A stretch of 64,000 nucleotides of DNA from UBA9732 sp052170315 (GTDB lineage Bacteria; Spirochaetota; Spirochaetia; Sphaerochaetales; Sphaerochaetaceae). The position numbers and the translations under genes were made by a program. This document shows, in pieces, positions 41,973 through 52,157 of this stretch; position 1 is the first letter of the stretch, and every line of letters begins with the position of its first letter. The notes beneath the pieces were generated by a model, which was not told the origin of the DNA, made no database searches, and saw only the letters and a list, made by a program, of their open reading frames with translations. Location of the stretch: NCBI GenBank assembly GCA_052170315.1, contig JBQNAT010000002.1, forward strand, positions 1-64,000, given 5' to 3'.

Positions 41973-42299
41973 TCATTTTCTGATGAAGCTATCATCTTCG
42001 GGGTTTTCTTCTGCACTCACGAACCTTTCCACAGTCATGTGCAAATCATACTTCTCCCTCAGTGCAGCAATGGTCTCCATCATCGGTGATGCGTGATGAA
42101 CATCAATTGCGGCCTGATCTCTCCAACTGTCTATGAGCAGCACAGTTTCCGGGTTCTCCAGCGAAGCATAATACTCATACCGCAGATTACCCTCTTCCGC
42201 ACGAATCTTATCTGCTGTCCCGGAGGACATCATTTCTTCAGCAAAGGCACAGGCTTTACCATCGGTGCCGGTGTAACGCAGATTAACTGTAATCGACAT
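41973..42299 (-). CDS. Antibiotic biosynthesis monooxygenase (ABM)-like protein
   Basis: This 108-residue protein has the ABM domain pattern: SITVNLRYTGTDGKA at the start, EEGNLRYEYYASLENPETVLLI and EKYDLHMTVERF with a His near the end. Such dimeric ferredoxin-like domains act on quinones or haem. The ATG at 42299 has GGGAGG seven bases upstream. It lies 18 bases before the flavoprotein gene. Confidence 0.75.
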   Translation of the reverse strand: MSITVNLRYTGTDGKACAFAEEMMSSGTADKIRAEEGNLRYEYYASLENPETVLLIDSWRDQAAIDVHHASPMMETIAALREKYDLHMTVERFVSAEENPEDDSFIRK

Positions 42300-42417
42300 A
42301 TCACTTATCCTCCCGTTTATCATAAGCCAGGCGAGCCTTCTGGATCCCGAGAGACAATATGAAGAGACCTCTCGGGATTTGCAAAAGCGTGAATTCGGTA
42401 GCATATTTAGGAAAAAT

Positions 42418-42594
42418 CTAATACTGAGCATGCTGCCTTAGCACATGCAAGCGTAGGTCACTATAGAAAGAATAATCCACATTGAAACCGATGTCCACAA
42501 GGATACGAACACAGTCCATATGTTCGGCAGGAATGGAGACAAGAGAGACCTCACCCAATTCACACTTGTGTGAATTTCTTCTCTCATGTAACAT
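42418..42594 (-). CDS. Short unassigned ORF, 58 residues, possible gene fragment
   Basis: The ATG at 42594 opens a frame of 58 codons whose translation is protein-like (LVSIPAEHMDCVRILVDIGF), but there is no ribosome site upstream. It may be the remnant 3' part of a longer gene. It lies between the ABM gene and the damaged lipoprotein gene, which points away from it. Confidence 0.3.
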   Translation of the reverse strand: MLHERRNSHKCELGEVSLVSIPAEHMDCVRILVDIGFNVDYSFYSDLRLHVLRQHAQY

Positions 42595-42615
42595 TAATAA
42601 CAGGGAGACATTGTA

Positions 42616-43217
42616 ATGTTTTTACACATGAATAATAAAGAATCGAAGTCGCATCGAATTGGTGCACGAACTGTGAAGAGAATTGTTTTTTCATTATTTT
42701 TCGTTCTTTTGCTTTGTTCTGGCTGCAGGATGTACATGAACACACTTTCAGTTCCGACTGGACAAGTGATGAAAAGTCCCATTGGCATGCAGCAATCTGC
42801 GGACATGATGTAGTATCCGAAAAAGCTGAACACGTTTGGGATAAGGGTGAAGTTACAAAACCCCCAAAAGAGAATGAAGACGGAAGCTTGACTTATTCAT
42901 GTTCAATATGCGGTGCTACTAAAACTGAAAATATTTCGACTTCCTATTACGAACAGTTTTTCGAAGTTGACAATGCTGGGTGTCTTCGTGTTATAGACCG
43001 TGATAGTTGTCCTTCTTCACTTGTCATCCCTGAATACGTTAAGAGAAGACGGGTAGAAACAATTGCCGGTGTTGCATTCTCAGGCTGGACCGATCTGAGA
43101 GAAATATCTTTCCTAGGGACAAAGAGCCAGTGGGAAAATGTATCGAAAGGTGTAAATTGGACCTCAGGAGTCAATACACAAGTAATCCATTGCTCTGATG
43201 GTGATGTTGATATATAG
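42616..43217 (+). pseudogene. BspA-like leucine-rich-repeat lipoprotein, frameshifted
   Basis: The 5' part encodes a lipoprotein signal (VFSLFFVLLLCSGC lipobox, about residues 25-38). The matching rest is one frame away: VHEHTFSSDWTSDEKSHWH, then a GSLTYSCSICGATKTE zinc-like repeat and a BspA-type LRR domain ending near 43217. The shift falls at TGCAGGATG around 42723-42731. The protein would be an outer-surface lipoprotein. Whether the shift is natural or a sequence error cannot be decided here. Confidence 0.6.
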
Positions 43218-43259
43218 AAACATGAATCGTTTATTACTCAGAACATAGTCGGCTATTGT

Positions 43260-44504
43260 TTATATTGTTTCTTTTCCAAGGAACAAATCAATCGCATTAA
43301 TATGGTGAACACCTTCCTGTTGATCCCTGAAACGGTCCAGGGAAATAATATATCTGGGATAGCCATCCCTTATTTGCCTGAACGGCCGGTATTCCCTTTC
43401 TTTGATTCTTTCCGTTACTTTACCATCCTCTCCTCTCATGGTATATGTCACTTGGATGTATGCATATCGTTGTTTTTTATCACGAACTATGAAATCACAT
43501 TCAAGATTTCCTATTCTTCCTATGCTTACCTGATACTCATTGCTCAAAAGAAAGATATAAACAATATTTTCCAGCGAAGGACCGTAATTCAAACGATTAT
43601 CAGTGTTCATTGCAAAATAAATTGACAAATCAGCAAGATAATATTTTTGTTCCCGTCTGATTGCTTTCTTGCTCTTCAGATCGAATCTGTTACATTCGTA
43701 TATAATTTTGGCCTTTTTCAAATCTTCTATATATCCCCTAACAGTAGAAGCTTTTGTGCTAAAGCCCTCTGTTTTCAAATATTCCATAAGAGATTGAAGT
43801 GAAAACGGAGAAGAATAGTTATTCAGAATGAACGATTGCACACGTTCAAAAACAGCAACGTTGGAAATTTTTTTTCGTGTTTTGACATCCTTTTCAAAGA
43901 TTTCACCTATAATACCTCTGGTATAGACTTGTCTTGCAGAAGAATCCCGAAATTCGAGAGTTTTAGGAAATCCTCCGTTTAGTAGAAACTCATTAAACTC
44001 TTCTTCCATGTCTGTGGAGATATCCAACTTGTGGTATTTCTTCATATCCAAATATTCTGCAAAATCCAAAGGAAAGGTCTCAAAATTCAGATATCTCCCT
44101 GTTAATTTTGTTGAAATCTCATCACTTAAAAGATAAGAATTGGATCCAGTAAGAAAAATTGAATATCCTTCTTCAGCATAAGCCTGGATAACATTTTCAA
44201 ATCTGCTGACATTTTGAACCTCATCAATAAACAGATAATGGAATCCATCATCATTTATCATGGACTCTATTAGAGTTTCCAATTGTTCCGGAGTTTTTAT
44301 TTTACCAAAGCCTCGTTTGTCAAGAGGGATATAGATTATTTGCTTTTCTGCTATGCCTTTTTCCAGCAGTTCATTTATTATACCCTTCAAAATAAAGGAT
44401 TTTCCGCATCTTCTGATACCGGTAATAACCTTTATAACGTCCGAATTAAAAAAAGGTCGAATTTTCGATAAATACTTTTCACGTGGATATACATTCTTGA
44501 ACAT
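43260..44504 (-). CDS. AAA ATPase with DUF4143 domain
   Basis: This 414-residue protein has an N-terminal AAA_14 domain (Walker A GIRRCGKSF about residues 31-39; Walker B YLFIDEVQN) and, after a helical linker, a C-terminal DUF4143 with ECDFIVRDKKQRYAYIQV, a nuclease-like core pattern. Such proteins are frequent and mobile in many bacteria. Function unknown; a defence or DNA-handling role is often suspected. Confidence 0.8.
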   Translation of the reverse strand: MFKNVYPREKYLSKIRPFFNSDVIKVITGIRRCGKSFILKGIINELLEKGIAEKQIIYIPLDKRGFGKIKTPEQLETLIESMINDDGFHYLFIDEVQNVSRFENVIQAYAEEGYSIFLTGSNSYLLSDEISTKLTGRYLNFETFPLDFAEYLDMKKYHKLDISTDMEEEFNEFLLNGGFPKTLEFRDSSARQVYTRGIIGEIFEKDVKTRKKISNVAVFERVQSFILNNYSSPFSLQSLMEYLKTEGFSTKASTVRGYIEDLKKAKIIYECNRFDLKSKKAIRREQKYYLADLSIYFAMNTDNRLNYGPSLENIVYIFLLSNEYQVSIGRIGNLECDFIVRDKKQRYAYIQVTYTMRGEDGKVTERIKEREYRPFRQIRDGYPRYIISLDRFRDQQEGVHHINAIDLFLGKETI

Positions 44505-44988
44505 AACCTATTTCCTCATAGGAAAGTATAACGTAAAAGACCTGTTCCGGGTACTAAAATTTGAAAATTTAAATTTTTGAGCCTATTAATGGACGTTTTT
44601 CAAACTGAGTGGCAATACTATTCCATTACATCAATGGATCGTCCTGTACCTGAAAACCATCTGGAAGTTCTGCCATTTTTGCTGTAAAATCACCTTTGGT
44701 CATTGTTACCTTCCTTGTTTGTTGTAACCAAAGAACATTTTGAAAGCTTCAATGACTTTTTTCTATCCCTTCTGCTTTATTTTAAATTAAGAACTTTAAT
44801 CTACACTATCAAAATTCTGCTATGCATTTGGATTTATTTACATAATTTCGAAACGTATAAGGCAAAAGTTAAACACATTTAACGTCAATACAAAATTTAT
44901 TTTATAGTTATTTCTATTTATTGTTAATTATTATTGATAACAGTATTTCCAAAACTGAGTTTTAAAAGTATAATATTAAGCAAATAAA
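44505..44988. other. AT-rich intergenic region before the acquired island
   Basis: This 484-bp stretch is AT-rich. A 25-codon ORF on the minus strand (44626-44703, with a GGAAGG site just upstream of its ATG) is the only coding candidate and may be a remnant. A TATAAT (44969-44974) lies 15 bases before the ROK gene start, with a weak -35 TTCCAA, so that message probably has a very short leader. Otherwise I see no gene. Confidence 0.5.
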
Positions 44989-46185
44989 ATGAATTATAAA
45001 ATTTCTTCTTTTTTTATTGACCATGGATTTCGCCAAAAAGACATAGATAAGGCTCTAATTTATGAGGATATATGTCGGAAAAAGGAAACTACAAGAAAAC
45101 GTCTTTACCTTGATTTAAAGATGCGTCCTAATAATATTTCATTTGCAGTTCAAGAACTTCTAGATTCAGATTTAATTATTGAAGATGATGCAATAAAGAA
45201 TTTAAAACAAGGAAGACCTGAAATTGTCATTAAGCCTAATATTGATAAGCTCGTATCACTGGCGGTATGGGTTGAATCCAGTCAACTTTCAGTTGCTGTT
45301 ATTGATATATATGGAAGAATAAGAAACAAAAATACTAGCAAAGTGCCACAAAACGTTAATAATGTGCAATTTTTAGATATTTTAATTAGCCAAATTGATG
45401 ATTTACTTAACCAAATTAGTGGAAGACAAAAAATTCTTGGAATCGGTTTATCTCTTCCCGGAACAGTTTCATGCGTTGACTCGAAATGGATATTCAATTC
45501 AAGGTGGCCAAATGTAAAAAATTTTGAATGCTACAAACTCACAGAAAGATATCAGCTTCCAATAAGCATACATAGGATGTTGGAGGCAGAGTTAGAAGCT
45601 CTTATTGAAGAGAAAAAGGATTTGAAACAAAAGTCTGTATGCCTTGTTCACTGGGGTTATGGGATTGGGGCCGCATATAGCAATAACGGAAGTGTAATGA
45701 AATCCAATTTTGGTAGTACTTGTGAAATAGGACATTTAAAAACTAGACATCAAAATCAAAGAATATGTAAATGTAACGAAGTAGGTTGTTTAGAAACAGT
45801 TTCATCTGGTTGGAGCATTCTTCCGGAACTTGATAAACAATTTGGTATCTTCCCGGAAAAGGAAACTGAGTTAAGTGAAAAAATCAAAAAAATAAATCTC
45901 TCAGAAAATATTGAAATGAAATATGCAACAATAAATATTGCAGAAGCTGTAGATTCAATTTTTAGAATAACTTTTCCAGATGAAATTATCGCTTATGGCC
46001 CATTTTTTTCAAACGATTATGTAAAAAAACTATTTTTGGAACATGTTTATAAGTGCATTCCTTATTATGCAAGGGAACGTCTTAAAATAATAGTAATTGA
46101 AGAAGATTTAAGTAGGCTTGATCCAATAGGTTGTACAATTGATTTCTTTAATTCATGTATGAGGAAAATGCTTTTAGCAAATTAA
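44989..46185 (+). CDS. ROK-family transcriptional regulator
   Basis: This is a 398-residue protein. An N-terminal winged helix (residues about 20-75) is followed by a sugar-kinase-like ROK domain with the zinc motif CKCNEVGCLET (near residue 258) and LGIGLSLPG. The ligand is probably an amino sugar or its phosphate. It starts the island and is the natural candidate to control it, as NagC does. It has little upstream leader. Confidence 0.8.
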   Translation: MNYKISSFFIDHGFRQKDIDKALIYEDICRKKETTRKRLYLDLKMRPNNISFAVQELLDSDLIIEDDAIKNLKQGRPEIVIKPNIDKLVSLAVWVESSQLSVAVIDIYGRIRNKNTSKVPQNVNNVQFLDILISQIDDLLNQISGRQKILGIGLSLPGTVSCVDSKWIFNSRWPNVKNFECYKLTERYQLPISIHRMLEAELEALIEEKKDLKQKSVCLVHWGYGIGAAYSNNGSVMKSNFGSTCEIGHLKTRHQNQRICKCNEVGCLETVSSGWSILPELDKQFGIFPEKETELSEKIKKINLSENIEMKYATINIAEAVDSIFRITFPDEIIAYGPFFSNDYVKKLFLEHVYKCIPYYARERLKIIVIEEDLSRLDPIGCTIDFFNSCMRKMLLAN

Positions 46186-46200
46186 TGAAATGGAGTTAAA

Positions 46201-47538
46201 ATGGAGAAAGACCAAATTTCAATCGGTTCTGCTCAATGTCTAATAGATATAAAACTTCCAGTAATCTTAAATGGACATATTAATAGAAATAAACCAGCTA
46301 ATGGATTTATTGACCACCCCGAAATACATGCTATTTGTATTCATAATTTTGACAAACCAATTTTAATTATATCAATTGATCTTTTGGAAATTGATACATT
46401 AATCTGTTCAAAGATAAGGAAAACAATATCGGATAAATTAAAAATACCGGTTTCATGTATTATGATAGCATGCACTCATTCACATACTGTTCCCTCTGCC
46501 TTTCACCTTGGACTTGTTAATATAAACTACGAATTTGTAAACACACTTGAACAGCAACTTCTGGATATATCTCAGGAAGCTTTTAATGAGCATGTTTATT
46601 GTACAATGCAGATCAGTGCAGGACTTTGTGAAGGAATAGGAATAAACAGAAGAAAAATTGAAAATTCTCAAGTCGTAATGGCACCAAATCCAGAAGGCTC
46701 TAATGATTCTTATGTTAAAACTTTTTGGTTCTTGAACATTAAAAAAGAGCCTATTGCCTGTCTTGTTAATTTTAATATGCATCCAACTACACTTGATGTA
46801 TCAATTTTAAAGGTTTCAGCGGACTACCCTCTATATATGAGAAAAGAAATAAATAACTATTATAAAAAATGTAATATTTTATTTCTTAATGGAGCATGCG
46901 GAGATATCAGACCGAATTTAATTCATGAAGATGGCGGTTTTCGGGGTGGTTTTGAAAAAGATTTAATTGAGATTGGGGGAAAACTTGGTAGAGCGGTTAT
47001 TAATTCCCTTAGAAATTCTATAAAAGAAGATTTAATCTCAATTCAAACCAGAACAAAAAAAATAATGCTAAATTTAGATTATGAAGCGAAAGATAAAAAA
47101 ACAACCAGAGTGATTAGATCAAATTCATCTGAAGGAAGACAAATAAACCAAGAACTTATGCATAAAGCATTTAGCATTTGGGATACATGGATTAAAGAGA
47201 TGTATCCTAAAACGAAGCCATCCAAAATCCCTTTTGAAATTCAAACAATTTCCTTTTCAAAAAAAACCGCTTTAGTTGCTTTACCAGGGGAAATATTTAT
47301 TGATTCAGGGCATAATATCACAAGAAAAAGCCCATTTTCTAACACGATCGTAGTTGGATATTCAAATGGTTCTGTTGGTTATATTCCTACATCTGAAGCA
47401 ATAGAACAAGGGGGTTATGAAATCGATGATGCATATAAGTTATATTTTCTGCCTGCCCCATTTGTTAAAAATACTGCAGAGCAAATAGAAGAAAGCTCAG
47501 TAGATCTATTAAAGGAAATTTATTATTCTATTGAATAA
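46201..47538 (+). CDS. Neutral ceramidase-like N-acyl amidohydrolase
   Basis: This 445-residue protein has the core of the neutral/alkaline ceramidase family: an ACTHSHTVPS zinc site (about residue 92), NFNMHPTTL and LNGACGDIRP (about 232). It has no signal peptide, so it should act in the cytoplasm, and lacks the C-terminal domain of true ceramidases. It probably removes an N-acyl group from a small substrate. GGAG precedes the ATG. It follows the ROK gene by 15 bp. Confidence 0.75.
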   Translation: MEKDQISIGSAQCLIDIKLPVILNGHINRNKPANGFIDHPEIHAICIHNFDKPILIISIDLLEIDTLICSKIRKTISDKLKIPVSCIMIACTHSHTVPSAFHLGLVNINYEFVNTLEQQLLDISQEAFNEHVYCTMQISAGLCEGIGINRRKIENSQVVMAPNPEGSNDSYVKTFWFLNIKKEPIACLVNFNMHPTTLDVSILKVSADYPLYMRKEINNYYKKCNILFLNGACGDIRPNLIHEDGGFRGGFEKDLIEIGGKLGRAVINSLRNSIKEDLISIQTRTKKIMLNLDYEAKDKKTTRVIRSNSSEGRQINQELMHKAFSIWDTWIKEMYPKTKPSKIPFEIQTISFSKKTALVALPGEIFIDSGHNITRKSPFSNTIVVGYSNGSVGYIPTSEAIEQGGYEIDDAYKLYFLPAPFVKNTAEQIEESSVDLLKEIYYSIE

Positions 47539-47683
47539 ACATAACAAGTATTACATGAAATATGTATTCAGGAGAATTTTTTTTTAATTTATTTACATTC
47601 CTTTAACCATTCTGAGATGCTTTATAAAGCAAACAATATGCTGCGATTATTACGAAAAAGAAATTATTTTAAGCATAAAATTG

Positions 47684-48814
47684 TCATAAATTCCTTGCAA
47701 TTTCACAGTATTCTTCAATCATAGGCAACGAAATTTCTTTATGGATTTTTGCTGATACCTGAGCGGCCCAACCAATTTCGGCAATTATTCTTGATTTTCT
47801 AAAACTTAAAGATGACTCATGCTTAGTACGAACACTATTTAAAAAATGTTCAATTGCACACTGAATCTGATGATTCATAACATTTCCACTATCAGGTAGC
47901 AATATATCTTTCTTTATCTCCCCTATGAGTTTATTATCTGTACTGAAATCTTTTTTTAATGGATATACCCACTGTCCATTTGTTAACTGATCGCCCCAAA
48001 TTCTAATTTTATTTTCATATTCAACTCGTGAATCAAAAATAAAACCACCCATTGATCCGGAAACATTATGATAAAGATCATATCCATTCTCCCTGTCAAT
48101 ATTCCCCAAGCATACTGCAGTTGAGCCATTTGCAAATCGAATCATAATATTCCAAACCGGGTCTGGTTCAAATCCACGTACCTTACTGTTGTATGAGGTT
48201 GCATACACTGAAATAGGTTTTGTTTGTATATTCATTATATTAACGATCATTGAAATTGCATGGTTAATTCCCATACCTAAGGCATCACCCATAAAAGCTT
48301 TACTTAGTTTCCAGTTCTTTCCGTCTGAAATATTAACTTCATGTCTATAATTTATCTGGAGTTGAGTAATTACACCAAACCCACCACCTTTAACAATATT
48401 CATTAGCGCCTGTTCCATCGGATTAAAGTAAAGTACATAATCGACCATTGTCATAAGGGTTGGATTTGCATTTGACAATTCAATTTCTTTCTCAAAATCA
48501 ATAAAGGTTGTTGATGCTGGCTTCTCACAGAAAACATGAATTCCTCGTTCCATTGCCATAATAGCCTGCGGAGCATGATAAGAATTAGGGCTTACTATCC
48601 AAACAATATCAATTTTGTATTTGTTTAGTGCTCCTTCATAATTATCTGTTATTGGGATGTTTGACATTCCAAGTTCTGAAATTACCTTTTTAGCATGTGC
48701 TAAATTTTTTTCAATGACTACAACTATTTCAACATATTCAATTTGACTGAGAGTTTTAAGTTGAGTACTTCCCATCCAGCCTGTACCAATAAAACAAATA
48801 TTAATTTTTTTCAT
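47684..48814 (-). CDS. Gfo/Idh/MocA-family oxidoreductase
   Basis: This 376-residue enzyme uses NAD(P): GTGWMGSTQLKTL near residue 9 is the Rossmann motif and VFCEKPAS (about 95) the family marker. It oxidises a sugar or inositol hydroxyl. It is the last gene of the leftward operon after the permeases. With the DegT aminotransferase it resembles the Ntd-type pairing in which such a dehydrogenase and aminotransferase act on the same hydroxyl. Confidence 0.8.
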   Translation of the reverse strand: MKKINICFIGTGWMGSTQLKTLSQIEYVEIVVVIEKNLAHAKKVISELGMSNIPITDNYEGALNKYKIDIVWIVSPNSYHAPQAIMAMERGIHVFCEKPASTTFIDFEKEIELSNANPTLMTMVDYVLYFNPMEQALMNIVKGGGFGVITQLQINYRHEVNISDGKNWKLSKAFMGDALGMGINHAISMIVNIMNIQTKPISVYATSYNSKVRGFEPDPVWNIMIRFANGSTAVCLGNIDRENGYDLYHNVSGSMGGFIFDSRVEYENKIRIWGDQLTNGQWVYPLKKDFSTDNKLIGEIKKDILLPDSGNVMNHQIQCAIEHFLNSVRTKHESSLSFRKSRIIAEIGWAAQVSAKIHKEISLPMIEEYCEIARNL

Positions 48815-48822
48815 TTTTTCTC

Positions 48823-49656
48823 CTATTTTATTCCTGTAAGAGCGACACCACCAATAAACTGTTTCCTAAACAAAAGAAATACAGTTACTATAGGAATCAT
48901 ACCTATAACTGCGCCAGCCATTTGCAATTGGTAATCCAAAGGATTCTGACTTGCAAAAATTTGAAGGCCAATTTCAAGTGTAAATTTTTTAGCAGAATCG
49001 GTTACAATTAATGGCCATATAAAAAATTTCCAACCAAAAAGGAACTGAAATACAGTCAAAGCGGAAATTGAAGATTTAATCATTGGTATAATTAGTTTTA
49101 ATAATAAATACCATTCTCCAGATCCATCTATTCTTGCAGCATCCATATATTCATTTGGAATTGAAATAACATTTTGTTTTATAAAGAAAATACCAAATGA
49201 TGTTATAAAAAGGGGGAGCATAATTCCTGTATATGTATTAATTAAACCAAGTTTTTGAGTCATTAGGTAGAAAGGAACCATATAAGTTTGGAATGGAATC
49301 ATTGTCGTTGCCAGAACAATCAAAAACATAACATTTTTTCCTCTAAATTCAAACTTCCCCAAAATATAACCACCAATTACACTTGTAAATACGGAAATAA
49401 ACGTAGATATTGTTACAATTATGATTGAATTAAATAAATATCTCATAAAATTAGAGTGCGATAAAAGAAGTAAAAAATTATTGAAAGTAGGAAAATGAGG
49501 ATAAAGATGCGGAGGAATAAGTATAACTTCTTTTGCAGTCATCAATGAACAAGCGACCATCCAATATATTGGGAAAAACATTATAACTGCAATAATAAAT
49601 AGAAAAAGGTATTTTAAAAAAGCTTTAGATCTTTTAATAAACTTATAATTAATCAT
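48823..49656 (-). CDS. Sugar ABC transporter permease, MalG-type
   Basis: This 277-residue protein has six hydrophobic spans and the EAA loop EYMDAARIDGSGEWYLLLKLIIP. It is the second permease of a CUT1 sugar transporter and carries the interaction site for an ATPase that is not encoded nearby, so a shared MsmX-type ATPase is likely. Its ATG overlaps the previous stop (TAATG). Confidence 0.85.
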   Translation of the reverse strand: MINYKFIKRSKAFLKYLFLFIIAVIMFFPIYWMVACSLMTAKEVILIPPHLYPHFPTFNNFLLLLSHSNFMRYLFNSIIIVTISTFISVFTSVIGGYILGKFEFRGKNVMFLIVLATTMIPFQTYMVPFYLMTQKLGLINTYTGIMLPLFITSFGIFFIKQNVISIPNEYMDAARIDGSGEWYLLLKLIIPMIKSSISALTVFQFLFGWKFFIWPLIVTDSAKKFTLEIGLQIFASQNPLDYQLQMAGAVIGMIPIVTVFLLFRKQFIGGVALTGIK

Positions 49657-50540
49657 TATTTTTCCCTTCTCTCAAAATAAAAAAGCTGAATTAAAGAAAC
49701 TATTAAGATTATAATAAAAAGACAAACTGATTCAGCTGATGCATAACCCATTTTGAAAAATCTAAATGCATTTTGATATATTTCCATAACTAAAACTTTT
49801 ACAGCATTTGCAGGTGCAGATTGAGTGCCAGATGTCATTACGTAAACCTGTGTAAATGTATTAAAAGCTTCAATTGTGTTCATTATAATTAAATAAAGCA
49901 TAACTGGCATGAGCAGTGGCAAAGTAATTTTAGTAAATAGTGAGAATTTCCCAGCACCATCAACACGGGCTGCTTCATAATAATCTTTTGGTATTTCTCC
50001 AAGACCAACTGTAAATATAACCAGGTTATAACCTATTCTTTGCCATATTGTCATAATCATAATAGACATTAAAGAAAGCTTGTCATTAATTAGCCAAGCA
50101 TGGGATTTAAGTCCCAAAGAATTTAATATTAAGTTTAAAATACCATTTGTAGGATCATAAATAAATTTCCAGGATAGAGCTGCGGGAACAATTGCAATGA
50201 CATATGGAAGAAAGTAAATTGATTGAAAAAAACTTTTTCCAAAGAAATTTTGTTGAATAGTTACTGCAAGCAAAAGAGAAATTAAGACAGAAAAGAAAAC
50301 TACAAAAAAAGCAAAAATAAGAGTATTTTTTAGAGCAAGAATAAAATTCTTATCATTCATGAGTTTATGATAATTTGAAAAACCTATAAACTGCTTTTTG
50401 GGATTAATTAAATCCCATTTAAAAAAACTCATTGTAAACGACAAGCTTATGGGGATAATTCTAAGAACTATATATAGTAATAGCAATAATCCAATCCAAG
50501 AATATGCAAATCTAATCTGATTTCTTTTTAACTGGTTCAT
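49656..50540 (-). CDS. Sugar ABC transporter permease, MalF-type
   Basis: This 294-residue permease has six spans and the EAA motif DYYEAARVDGAGKFSLFTKI. It is the partner of the next gene. I use the ATG at 50540 with AGGAAG upstream; an in-frame alternative is at 50564. It lies after a strong hairpin that separates it from the binding-protein gene. Confidence 0.8.
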   Translation of the reverse strand: MNQLKRNQIRFAYSWIGLLLLLYIVLRIIPISLSFTMSFFKWDLINPKKQFIGFSNYHKLMNDKNFILALKNTLIFAFFVVFFSVLISLLLAVTIQQNFFGKSFFQSIYFLPYVIAIVPAALSWKFIYDPTNGILNLILNSLGLKSHAWLINDKLSLMSIMIMTIWQRIGYNLVIFTVGLGEIPKDYYEAARVDGAGKFSLFTKITLPLLMPVMLYLIIMNTIEAFNTFTQVYVMTSGTQSAPANAVKVLVMEIYQNAFRFFKMGYASAESVCLFIIILIVSLIQLFYFERREK

Positions 50541-50561
50541 TTTCTTCCTACATTTAAAAAT

Positions 50562-50595
50562 CAAGGGACTGTCGCAAAATTGCGGCGGTCCCTTG
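50562..50595 (-). terminator. Hairpin between binding-protein and permease genes
   Basis: A 16-bp stem with a two-base loop (CAAGGGACTGTCGCAA with TTGCGGCGGTCCCTTG, two G/T pairs), followed leftward by ATTTTTAAA. It probably gives partial termination or mRNA stabilisation, so that the binding protein is made in excess over the permeases. Confidence 0.75.
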
Positions 50596-50611
50596 AAATT
50601 ACGATTTTTAT

Positions 50612-51991
50612 CTAAAGGTTCCTTGGTGCATCAATTACATCACCAAATTTAACAATAGGTCCTTCACCTAAATTCCCATTCTCTTTAAGAATTTCATTTG
50701 TTTCTTTTGCTAATTCATTAAGAACAGACATCATTCCATCGCGATTATCCAGCAGCGAAGTATTCTTGAAGATATCTACAAGATGTTCAGCAAATTTTGT
50801 AATAATTTCATCACATTCTACTAACTTAGGATAAACCCAGAATTTATATCCTTCAGGGAATTCATATGCGGCTTTAAACTCAGGATATATTGCATATATA
50901 TCAGAAAAATCAATATCGGTTCTGGGTGGTATCCATCCCCGCTCAACAAAAAACCTTTTTACATACTCTTCTTTCTGACAGAAAATAATAAAATCCCATG
51001 CTATATCTTTATTTTTACTTGACTGAGAAACAAAGTATGATTCGGTACTATATACAGTTCCTCTAAACTTATAACCAGGCATCGGTGCAGTAGCAAATTC
51101 AATCTCTGGAGCACGGGAATGAATATCAGTAATTGGGAAAAGCTCTCTATCGTACATTCCAGTAAGACCATTCACAAAAGCTTCTGTGTCATGTTTTGCT
51201 TCAAAACTATCAACTTTATATTTGTAAAGAGCATTAATGTAATATTCCAAAGTATCTACACCTGCTTCACTATTATAAGCAGCTTTCCATTTCCCATCAG
51301 CTGTTCTTCCAACAAATGACCCACCCGCTTGTACGAGTTTAATCATAAACTTTTCTCCAATACCAGAACCACCTCCAAAAATTCTTAAGCTCATTCCAGA
51401 TCTTGTAATATTTCCATTTGAATCATACTGTGTCATAGCTTTTGCTATTTTCATTTGCTCTTCCCATGTAGTTGGAGTAACAGGATTGAGTCCAAGCTCC
51501 TTCATAAGGGATAAGTTTACATATTGAACTCTTGCAATTCCAATATGCGGAACACCGTATATTTTTTCTTCAGAATCCTCAGGTCCTTTAAACTTGTTAA
51601 TAGATTTTACCAATTCATCAAAATTATTCTCAACGAAATCAACAACTGACGCAGGTGGAGTAGCTATATATCCCATTCCAATATATCGTGGGATAATATA
51701 TTCAGATGTAATTAAAATATCTGGTCCACTTCCAGATGGAAGAGATACTGCCAATTTCTGTTCTAAATCTCTTACACTCATTGCTGTAATTTCAAGTTCA
51801 ACATTTGGATTTGCAGCTTCAAAATCAGCCTTAATCTGTTTGAAAATATTCTCAAGCGAAGGCCAACCAAGCCAAAGCTTAATTGACTGTTTTTGAGCTG
51901 AACGTGTTTCTGATGTGCCATTTGCAAATACTACAGTTGCACTTAGTAACGCAATAACAAGAAAAACCAGTACTTTTTTAAAACACTTCAT
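50612..51991 (-). CDS. Sugar ABC transporter extracellular solute-binding protein
   Basis: This 459-residue protein has an N-terminal export signal (CFKKVLVFLVIALLSATVVF, then NGTSE; no lipobox Cys at the cut site). The mature part fits cluster-B sugar-binding proteins (IKLWLGWPS, KADFEAANPNVEL, GSGPDI). The ATG at 51991 has AGGAGG ten bases upstream. It starts the leftward transport operon. Confidence 0.85.
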   Translation of the reverse strand: MKCFKKVLVFLVIALLSATVVFANGTSETRSAQKQSIKLWLGWPSLENIFKQIKADFEAANPNVELEITAMSVRDLEQKLAVSLPSGSGPDILITSEYIIPRYIGMGYIATPPASVVDFVENNFDELVKSINKFKGPEDSEEKIYGVPHIGIARVQYVNLSLMKELGLNPVTPTTWEEQMKIAKAMTQYDSNGNITRSGMSLRIFGGGSGIGEKFMIKLVQAGGSFVGRTADGKWKAAYNSEAGVDTLEYYINALYKYKVDSFEAKHDTEAFVNGLTGMYDRELFPITDIHSRAPEIEFATAPMPGYKFRGTVYSTESYFVSQSSKNKDIAWDFIIFCQKEEYVKRFFVERGWIPPRTDIDFSDIYAIYPEFKAAYEFPEGYKFWVYPKLVECDEIITKFAEHLVDIFKNTSLLDNRDGMMSVLNELAKETNEILKENGNLGEGPIVKFGDVIDAPRNL

Positions 51992-52031
51992 AGATTCGTT
52001 GCCTCCTTTCAATTTAATAACAACTAATGAT

Positions 52032-52060
52032 AGAATATTATGCGCTATTTCATCTGTCAA
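52032..52060 (-). promoter_or_regulatory. Promoter of the transport operon
   Basis: On the minus strand TTGACA (52060-52055), 17 bp and TATTCT (52037-52032). The -10 box lies in ATATTCTA, half of the palindrome in the opposing nagB promoter, so both could answer to the same regulator. Confidence 0.65.
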
Positions 52061-52157
52061 CTTTTTTATAAATAACTTTTTTGTTTATCAATTGATTATA
52101 ATTGCTTAATTAAAAACAATTAGAAGAAATTTTATCCATATTGAAAAATAATAAAAA

